5,358 nucleotides of DNA from Dehalococcoidia bacterium (GTDB lineage Bacteria > Chloroflexota > Dehalococcoidia > GIF9 > UBA5629). A program made the translations under genes and the position numbers. Below, piece after piece: positions 1 through 4,455 of the stretch (the first letter of the stretch is position 1; each line of letters begins with the position of its first letter). The stretch spans positions 1 through 5,358 of the forward strand of contig JAQTLG010000141.1 in assembly GCA_028715025.1 (NCBI GenBank). The letters run 5' to 3'. The notes beneath the pieces are model-generated. The model had not been told where the DNA came from and did not search any database. It worked only from the letters and a program-made list of their open reading frames with translations.

Positions 1-287
1 GCGGCGCCAGCGGCGCGGCCGCCATTAAAGTTTATCTCAACAGCGAGGTAGCCGGCTCACAAGGAGTAAAGGTGTCCGGAGGCAGCACAACGCCTGTGAC
101 TTTCACCCTGACACCATCCCAGCCGGGTGAATACAACGTACGTGTGAACAATGTATCAGCGGGGACTCTCAAAGTGTCCGGGAGGAACGACAGTGATACT
201 CTTTTCGCCATCGCATTTGCAGCGTTTATTATGATTGTACTTTCGCTATTGATCATTTATCTGCGCCAGCGCAGGATGACTGTGTAG
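1..287 (+). CDS. C-terminal part of a membrane-anchored surface protein with an Ig-like/CARDB-like domain (5' end outside window)
   Basis: The reading frame is open from base 3 to the TAG at 285-287, giving 94 residues with no start inside the window. Residues about 8-59 are alternating beta-strand sequence (IKVYLNSEVAGSQ, VTFTLTPSQPGEYNVRV, GTLKV). This fits the end of an Ig-like or CARDB-type adhesion module, in which 'TPSQPGEYNVRVN' is a typical late-strand signature. A short polar linker (SGRNDSD) leads to one hydrophobic segment at residues about 66-86 and then RQRR, so the protein should be anchored with its bulk outside and a tiny positively charged tail inside. The GTG at 72 could start a shorter product, but it lies inside the beta domain and the frame runs unbroken upstream, so it is more likely internal. 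A strong terminator follows 22 bases after the stop. The binding partner and the upstream domains cannot be seen. Domain class is moderately sure; the membrane anchor is clear. Confidence 0.75.
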   Translation, partial: GASGAAAIKVYLNSEVAGSQGVKVSGGSTTPVTFTLTPSQPGEYNVRVNNVSAGTLKVSGRNDSDTLFAIAFAAFIMIVLSLLIIYLRQRRMTV

Positions 288-309
288 CGAAGTCAGGGAA
301 GCAAACATT

Positions 310-343
310 TAAACAAGGCGGGCTTCCAAGCCCGCCTTGTTTA
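310..343 (+). terminator. Intrinsic terminator after the surface-protein gene
   Basis: The arms AAACAAGGCGGGCTT (311-325) and AAGCCCGCCTTGTTT (328-342) are perfect inverted repeats, and T310/A343 extends them. In practice the stem is about 13-14 bp with a 4-6 base loop around TTCCAA. The 3' arm ends in TTGTTTATT, a short U-rich tail. It sits 22 bases after the stop at 287 and just before the lexA promoter, so it insulates lexA from upstream read-through. Confidence 0.85.
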
Positions 344-364
344 TTACCCGCCCTTCATCGATAT

Positions 365-392
365 TTGACATACCTCGCCGCCGTTGTATACA
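365..392 (+). promoter_or_regulatory. Predicted sigma-70-type promoter of lexA
   Basis: A perfect -35 hexamer TTGACA (365-370) is followed after 16 bases by TATACA (387-392, 4 of 6 to consensus). TACACT at 389-394 with an 18-base spacer is an alternative -10. The expected transcription start is near 399-401, between the terminator upstream and the SOS-box-like operator just downstream. This placement makes the TTG codon at 384 untranscribed and supports the ATG at 432 as the lexA start. The -10 region overlaps the perfect 8-base palindrome TGTATACA (385-392). Confidence 0.6.
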
Positions 393-402
393 CTGAATAA
401 AA

Positions 403-414
403 GAACAAATGTAC
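403..414 (+). promoter_or_regulatory. Putative LexA operator (SOS box), autoregulatory
   Basis: GAACAAATGTAC matches the Gram-positive/Bacillus-type SOS box core GAAC-N4-GTTC with one mismatch (GTAC for GTTC). It lies 10 bases after the -10 hexamer, at or just past the predicted start of transcription and 17 bases before the lexA ATG. LexA bound there would block its own transcription, the usual autoregulatory arrangement. The site is seen in sequence; LexA binding is inferred from position and family knowledge. Confidence 0.6.
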
Positions 415-431
415 GAAACTGGATTGGGAAT

Positions 432-1058
432 ATGAGAAAAGCAGGACCGAGCGAAAAACGCGACAAGATCATAGAGTACATCCGTAATTTCTACGACGAG
501 CGCGGCTATACTCCAACGGTGAGGGACATACAAAAAGGCTGCGGGCTCAGCTCGACAGCCGTGGTCCAGTATCACCTGAAGCTGCTGGAAAACGAGCACC
601 AGATCGAGAGGGATTCCCACGTTTTCAGGAGCATCCAGCTTCCCGACCGCAGGAGCACCATACGTGTACCCGTCCTGGGCGTTATAGCAGCCGGCGCTCC
701 CGTCCCGGTGATGAACGCGGATACGTGGCACCAGGAATCGTTGGACACGCTGGAGCTGTCAGGCGAGATCACGCAGGATAAAGAGGTATTTGCACTGCGG
801 GTGAAAGGCACATCCATGATCGATGCCCTCATCGACGACGGTGATATCGTTTTAATGGAGCCGGTCAAAGATGTGGAGAACGGGGATATGGTGGCCGCCT
901 GGCTGATCAAGGAAGAAGAGACCACGCTGAAACGGTTCTACAGGGAAGAGGACAGGGTCAGGCTGCAGCCGGCCAATACGCTGCTGGAACCTATTTATAC
1001 GGATCCTGCCAATATCGACATTCAGGGCAGGGTGGTGGCGGTAATCCGGACAATTTAG
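432..1058 (+). CDS. lexA: LexA repressor, self-cleaving SOS regulator (S24 peptidase family)
   Basis: This is the transcriptional repressor of the SOS DNA-damage response. RecA-ssDNA filaments stimulate self-cleavage, which inactivates the repressor and releases its regulon. From the ATG at 432 it is 208 residues, a normal LexA length. Residues about 5-65 form the winged helix-turn-helix, with GYTPTVRDIQKGCGLSSTAV as the HTH core. The cleavage site is Ala87-Gly88 within VIAAGAP. The serine-lysine dyad is Ser128 in KGTSM (GTSM where many LexA have GDSM) and Lys167 in TTLKRFY. An upstream TTG at 384 would add 16 residues, but it lies within the promoter spacer, before the predicted transcript start. 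The ribosome-binding site before 432 is weak (GGATTGGGA, 421-429). A promoter and SOS-box-like operator lie directly upstream, so autorepression is expected. A ferredoxin-like gene starts about 40 bases downstream on the same strand. The helix-turn-helix sequence resembles Chloroflexota LexA. Identification is secure. Confidence 0.96.
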   Translation: MRKAGPSEKRDKIIEYIRNFYDERGYTPTVRDIQKGCGLSSTAVVQYHLKLLENEHQIERDSHVFRSIQLPDRRSTIRVPVLGVIAAGAPVPVMNADTWHQESLDTLELSGEITQDKEVFALRVKGTSMIDALIDDGDIVLMEPVKDVENGDMVAAWLIKEEETTLKRFYREEDRVRLQPANTLLEPIYTDPANIDIQGRVVAVIRTI

Positions 1059-1091
1059 CCCGGGCGGCCATTCCATACACGGCTGATGAAC

Positions 1092-1097
1092 AGGAGG
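1092..1097 (+). promoter_or_regulatory. Shine-Dalgarno site deciding the ferredoxin-gene start
   Basis: A perfect AGGAGG precedes two consecutive ATG codons, at 1100 and 1103. The gap is only 2 bases to the first and 5 bases to the second, so the ATG at 1103 has the more workable spacing. Confidence 0.7.
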
Positions 1098-1102
1098 TTA
1101 TG

Positions 1103-2104
1103 ATGAGCGATCCTTATACTGAGTTTTCCGGCAAATATGCCTATCAGGAGTCGGAGCGGTTCAGGAAGGTATTGAAGGTCCTGATGAACGAGGATGAGGT
1201 CAGAATTGCCGTTATGCTGCCTGCCACGGCAGAAGACCTGTCGGCGAAAACAGGCAAGCCGGTTGAAAAAGTCAACGACATCCTGGCCGGGCTTTTCAAG
1301 AAGGGGGTTATTTTCGAGTCATCCAAAGGCTACCGGCCGGCGCGCGATATCTTTCAGCTGCACGATGCCACCGGCAGCGATATGCGGTCGGACCAGCTAT
1401 GGGGCAGGGACCTTTTGGACGCCTGGTGGGATTTCTCTGAAAATGAGCTGTATAAAGATGTGGCCAAGTGGGTGAAAGACTTCATCAATCCCGTATCCAG
1501 GGTCATACCGGCGCGCGCAGCCGTCTCGGAGCCCGGCAAGCTGCTGCCCGACGAGGACATAGAGGGAATTATCGACAGGACCGCCAGGATAGCCGTGGTC
1601 AAGTGCCCCTGCCGGCGCATGGCGCAGAAATGCGACAGGCCCAGCGAAGTCTGCCTGCAGCTCAACAAGGGCGCAGAATACACCATTAAGCGCGGTTCCG
1701 GCCGCGAGGTGAGCAAAGATGAGGCCAAGCAGATACTGCGGACCGCCTCGGAGGGCGGCCTGGTGCACAGCGTCACAAATACCCCGGAGATCGGGAATTT
1801 CATTTGCAACTGCTGCCCCGATTGTTGCATCTTCATGATGCCCTGGCTGACCTACGGCGGGGTTGAAAAAGGAATAGCCAGAAGCCGCTTCGAGGCCAGG
1901 GTAGACGTGGAGTCCTGCAGCGGATGCCAGGACTGTGTGGAGCAGTGTCCTTTCGGCGCGATCGAGATGATAAAGGTGGCCGGGCAAAAGAAAATGAAGG
2001 CCGGCGTTAATCCTGAAAAATGTTTCGGGTGCGGCGTATGCGCCGTTCAATGCACTACCGATTCGATCAAGCTCTACGAAGTGCGTCCCGTGGCGGCAAA
2101 ATAA
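1103..2104 (+). CDS. Winged-helix / cysteine-rich / 2[4Fe-4S] ferredoxin-domain protein
   Basis: The protein has 333 residues from the ATG at 1103; the ATG three bases upstream is too close to the Shine-Dalgarno site. Three parts are visible. Residues about 15-85 look like a winged helix (TAEDLSAKTGKPVEKVNDIL, then LFKKGVIFE). Residues about 165-245 are cysteine-rich, with KCPCRR, two further Cys (C177, C184), then CNCCPDCC (C235-C242). The C-terminus (about 265-325) is a bacterial-type double-cluster ferredoxin: CSGCQDCVEQCP (C272, C275, C278, C282) and CFGCGVCAVQC (C307, C310, C313, C317). Each quartet should bind a [4Fe-4S] cluster; the middle cysteines may bind another cluster or a metal. 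There is no signal peptide or membrane segment, so it is cytoplasmic. Either it carries electrons for an unseen oxidoreductase, or the winged helix makes it a redox- or metal-responsive regulator; sequence alone does not decide. It follows lexA by about 40 bases without a clear promoter and ends at a strong terminator. Confidence 0.88.
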   Translation: MSDPYTEFSGKYAYQESERFRKVLKVLMNEDEVRIAVMLPATAEDLSAKTGKPVEKVNDILAGLFKKGVIFESSKGYRPARDIFQLHDATGSDMRSDQLWGRDLLDAWWDFSENELYKDVAKWVKDFINPVSRVIPARAAVSEPGKLLPDEDIEGIIDRTARIAVVKCPCRRMAQKCDRPSEVCLQLNKGAEYTIKRGSGREVSKDEAKQILRTASEGGLVHSVTNTPEIGNFICNCCPDCCIFMMPWLTYGGVEKGIARSRFEARVDVESCSGCQDCVEQCPFGAIEMIKVAGQKKMKAGVNPEKCFGCGVCAVQCTTDSIKLYEVRPVAAK

Positions 2105-2121
2105 ATCGGTTAGCATGTATA

Positions 2122-2154
2122 AAAGAGCCGGGGATGGACCATCCCCGGCTCTTT
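2122..2154. terminator. Bidirectional intrinsic terminator between convergent units
   Basis: A perfect 15-bp stem (AAAGAGCCGGGGATG at 2122-2136 with CATCCCCGGCTCTTT at 2140-2154) closes a 3-base loop, GAC. The + strand continues into TTTATTT; the - strand reads out of the stem into a TTTT run and then AT-rich sequence. It lies 17 bases after the ferredoxin stop and 28 bases after the stop of the converging DUF35 gene, so it can end both transcripts. Confidence 0.9.
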
Positions 2155-2182
2155 ATTTGGCGTAAATCAGGTCGATGCAGAG

Positions 2183-3175
2183 TTACTTCTTGGAACGTGC
2201 CACCGAGCGGGCCATGCGGTCCAGCTTGAAGATGGTGGTGAACTCGATGTTCTTGCTGATCCACAGTCTTTTCATAATGATGGAATCCGTGATGGCGCCG
2301 CGGTAAGCCAGGCCGTCCGCCAGGACCTTGGGATCCCTGGCCACCACAACGAAATCAGGCTTCGTCAGCTTCTTCTCTTCCAGCTTGATATCGCCGTTAT
2401 TAATGATGATGGCGAATTCCCCGCCGGTGGTCTTGACCTTAATATCGCGCTTCCATCCGGCGATGTCCTTGCGCGCTCGCTCGGTCTGGTTCATCAGCTT
2501 GATCACTGACTTGATCTCTTTAAGAGCTTTGCCGTAGGCGGCCTTGTCCGCCGCGGTGGGCTTCTTCAGATCAGGCTCAACCGCACCCTCCCAGTTGATC
2601 TGGGATGCAAGCAGGCCTTTCTTGGCGACCTGGGCCTTGGTCAGCTCTTTGGTAGGTACGCAGAAGATATCGCTGATCTCTCCGTTGCGTTCGTCCCTGA
2701 AAACGACCTTGACCTCGGTCCCTTTCTTGATGATGCCGGGGGCAAGTATGCCGGTGGTGGTATAAACATTCACGCTGAGGGCGGTATCGGCGCCCTGCAG
2801 TACCACGCGGCCCCTGCCATAAGGCGCCATTTTAAGGAACAGCGAGTTGGCGAAATAGGTGATGGGAGGGGTGCTGAGCATCTTACCTACCTGGCCGACC
2901 TCGACGATCTTGGTGGGAGCGAAATTGCAGTCGGGGCAGTGCGTCAGGAAGGGCGGGCACCTCACCAGGCCGCACTTGGTGCATTTGCAGCCCAGTATTT
3001 TCTTATCGTCCCTTATACCCAGAAAGAACGGCGAAAACTCGCCCTTGCTCCTCTGGTAGAAGGTATACATGGCATCATTGACTATGAGGTATTTCTCTTT
3101 ATCAATGGTCAGAACGTGCGAGCCCTTTTCGGGTATATACTCAGGTGCAATAACTTTTTCTTTCATCTTAGCCAT
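2183..3175 (-). CDS. DUF35 zinc-ribbon/OB-fold protein fused to a C-terminal SCP2-like domain
   Basis: The protein has 330 residues, against roughly 130-150 for a stand-alone DUF35 protein. Residues about 60-85 form the rubredoxin-like zinc ribbon, with C65-x2-C68 and C80-x2-C83 as likely ligands and extra Cys at 63 and 73; 'CPPFLTHCPDC' is typical of the family. An OB-fold follows to about 175 (GTEVKVVFRD, ISDIFCVPT). After a linker, residues about 205-325 resemble an SCP2 sterol-carrier domain: GGEFAIIINNGDI, KPDFVVVARDP, then a hydrophobic C-terminal helix. DUF35 proteins partner thiolase-fold enzymes in acyl-CoA chemistry and help bind or channel the CoA thioester; SCP2 domains bind lipids or acyl-CoA. 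A role as accessory subunit of the thiolase-fold protein encoded 21 bases upstream is therefore inferred. The start is supported by AAGGAG at 3185-3190, 9 bases before the ATG. It is the last gene of the unit and is followed by the shared terminator. The zinc-ribbon/OB assignment is strong and the SCP2 assignment fairly strong. Confidence 0.88.
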   Translation of the reverse strand: MAKMKEKVIAPEYIPEKGSHVLTIDKEKYLIVNDAMYTFYQRSKGEFSPFFLGIRDDKKILGCKCTKCGLVRCPPFLTHCPDCNFAPTKIVEVGQVGKMLSTPPITYFANSLFLKMAPYGRGRVVLQGADTALSVNVYTTTGILAPGIIKKGTEVKVVFRDERNGEISDIFCVPTKELTKAQVAKKGLLASQINWEGAVEPDLKKPTAADKAAYGKALKEIKSVIKLMNQTERARKDIAGWKRDIKVKTTGGEFAIIINNGDIKLEEKKLTKPDFVVVARDPKVLADGLAYRGAITDSIIMKRLWISKNIEFTTIFKLDRMARSVARSKK

Positions 3176-3196
3176 TTAACTTATCTCCTTCCTCGC

Positions 3197-4393
3197 TTAA
3201 TCATGTTCCAGGATGCAGACAGCCGTGTACTGGGCGATGGTGCTGCCCGTCCCGTGCACGAGCGCGGTCTTTTTCTTGCGCTTTATCAGCTCATTGCGCG
3301 CCGACCATGCAGACATGACATTGCTTGCTCCTACGGCATGGCCGCAGTAGATCAGGCCGCCGCAGGGATTGACGAGATATTCGCCGCCGGGAAGCATCAG
3401 GCCGTCATCGATGAGGGCATCGGCATTACCGCGCGGCACCAGGTCGAACTCGGACATGGTGATCTCGAGCTGATGTACAAAAGCATCGTGCAGCTCAACG
3501 ATATCTATGGACTTCATGGGGTTCTTGATGCCCGCCATTTTGTAGGCGCGGTGTGATGCCAGGTAGTCAGACATGATGCGCGGCATGACCTTTTGCTTTT
3601 TGCCAGCGAAGGAATGCTCGTTGGCCTCGCCCAACCCGGTTATCCAGATCACCGGCTTGCCCGTGTTCTTCGAGATAGCCTTGGCCGTATCCTCTTCGGC
3701 TAAGATCAGGGCCGCAGCTCCTTCGGTGTAAACACATATCTCCAGTTCTTTGAAAGGATAGACTATTAACCGTGAATTCATGACCTCCTGGGGCGTCACC
3801 TGGTCATGCTGGCGCTGGGCGAATTTATTGTTTTTCACATACTGGCTGAGCAGGGATGATATCTTGGCCGTCACCTGGGGCTTGAGGTCTTTGGGGTGCT
3901 CATCCATGTACGCCAGCACCACCTCGGCATAGCTGTCTGCCGCCGTCCATCCCAGCTGCTGCTCGAAGAAGCTGTCGCCCGACCAGCCGATGGTTTTGAT
4001 CACCTCAGGGGTGGCTGACATGGAGAGAAAGTCGAAGCAGTCGGTACATTTCTCCACGCCCAGCACGAGGGCGGTCTTGAACCTACCGGCTGCCAGATAG
4101 GCATGCGCTGCAGAGATGGTGTAAGCGCCGGTGGCGCCTCCCGTGCTGACGCGCATACCGAATTTGTCCTGCATGCCGATCAAGCCCTGCAGCGGATGTT
4201 CGGGGATGCAGGTCCGTTCAAAAATATCGTTATAGATTGCGTAGAAAACGCTATCGACATCCTTGATTGAGATCTTGGCATCCTTAACCACCTCCCGGGT
4301 GGCCATTTGCGCAAGTTCGTAATAGGTCTTCTCGTTCCATTTGGCTTTGAAGGGCGTAACAGCCGCACCAACAATGCCAACCCTTTTGGACAT
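3197..4393 (-). CDS. Thiolase-fold protein (SCP-x/acetyl-CoA acetyltransferase-like) lacking the nucleophilic cysteine
   Basis: At 398 residues it is normal thiolase length and covers both halves of the fold. Recognisable parts are the N-terminal RVGIVGAAVTPF strand, the AAGRFKTALVLGVEK segment, ELHDAF (His302) and GGLIYCGHAVGAS (His352), the last matching the family's GH motif. In thiolases the segment before the AAG...GVEK helix and strand reads about 'ACASG', with Cys as acyl acceptor. Here it is GGATG at 85-89, so Gly86 replaces the cysteine, and no Cys lies between 63 and 115. The HDCF cysteine of SCP2-thiolases is also absent (HDAF). Classical thiolysis or Claisen condensation is therefore doubtful. 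Cysteine-independent thiolase-fold enzymes exist, such as the Ltp2-type retro-aldolases that work with DUF35 partners, so a carbon-carbon lyase on an acyl-CoA is one hypothesis; a structural role is another. An ideal AAGGAGG (4401-4407) lies 7 bases before the ATG. It is probably co-transcribed with the DUF35-SCP2 gene 21 bases downstream. Confidence 0.9.
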   Translation of the reverse strand: MSKRVGIVGAAVTPFKAKWNEKTYYELAQMATREVVKDAKISIKDVDSVFYAIYNDIFERTCIPEHPLQGLIGMQDKFGMRVSTGGATGAYTISAAHAYLAAGRFKTALVLGVEKCTDCFDFLSMSATPEVIKTIGWSGDSFFEQQLGWTAADSYAEVVLAYMDEHPKDLKPQVTAKISSLLSQYVKNNKFAQRQHDQVTPQEVMNSRLIVYPFKELEICVYTEGAAALILAEEDTAKAISKNTGKPVIWITGLGEANEHSFAGKKQKVMPRIMSDYLASHRAYKMAGIKNPMKSIDIVELHDAFVHQLEITMSEFDLVPRGNADALIDDGLMLPGGEYLVNPCGGLIYCGHAVGASNVMSAWSARNELIKRKKKTALVHGTGSTIAQYTAVCILEHD

Positions 4394-4421
4394 AGTGCTA
4401 CCTCCTTATGAAAATTAACAT

Positions 4422-4450
4422 ATTTTATAGGAGTCTGATTGATTATTCAA
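4422..4450 (-). promoter_or_regulatory. Possible internal promoter before the thiolase-like gene
   Basis: On the - strand, TTGAAT (4445-4450, 4 of 6 to the -35 consensus) and TAAAAT (4422-4427, 5 of 6 to the -10) are 17 bases apart. A start near 4415 would leave a short leader holding the AAGGAGG site before the ATG at 4393. The interval is AT-rich compared with its surroundings. This would let the thiolase-DUF35 pair be expressed apart from the upstream flavoprotein gene. Chance matches in AT-rich DNA are common, so confidence is low. Confidence 0.3.
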
Positions 4451-4455
4451 TCAGA
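4434..4455 (-). repeat. Small perfect inverted repeat spanning the flavoprotein stop codon
   Basis: TCTGATTGA (4434-4442) and TCAATCAGA (4447-4455) are perfect 9-base complements around the 4-base loop TTAT. The TGA stop of the flavoprotein gene (4451-4453) lies in one arm. The stem is AT-rich and has no T-run after it on the - strand, so it is a poor terminator. It could be an mRNA-stability or partial attenuation element between the flavoprotein and thiolase-like genes. Confidence 0.5.

Noticed and set aside
72..287. GTG at 72 as the start of a separate 71-residue membrane protein
   Set aside because: The same frame is open to the left edge and encodes beta-strand sequence continuous with the domain, so the codon is most likely an internal valine.
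384..431. TTG at 384 as the lexA start, adding 16 residues
   Set aside because: It lies within the spacer of a TTGACA/TATACA promoter, upstream of the expected transcript start, and the added residues do not resemble a LexA N-terminus. The ATG at 432 gives a normal 208-residue LexA.
309..731. 140-codon - strand frame over the lexA promoter and 5' half
   Set aside because: It is antisense to lexA and covers the terminator, promoter and operator; no recognisable protein character.
1397..2116. 239-codon open frame on the - strand opposite the ferredoxin gene
   Set aside because: It is antisense to a gene with clear Fe-S motifs, resembles no family I know and has no ribosome-binding site I could see; a GC-rich shadow frame.
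2939..3556. 205-codon + strand frame spanning the DUF35/thiolase junction
   Set aside because: It is antisense to two well-supported genes and crosses their intergenic gap; its sequence shows no domain.
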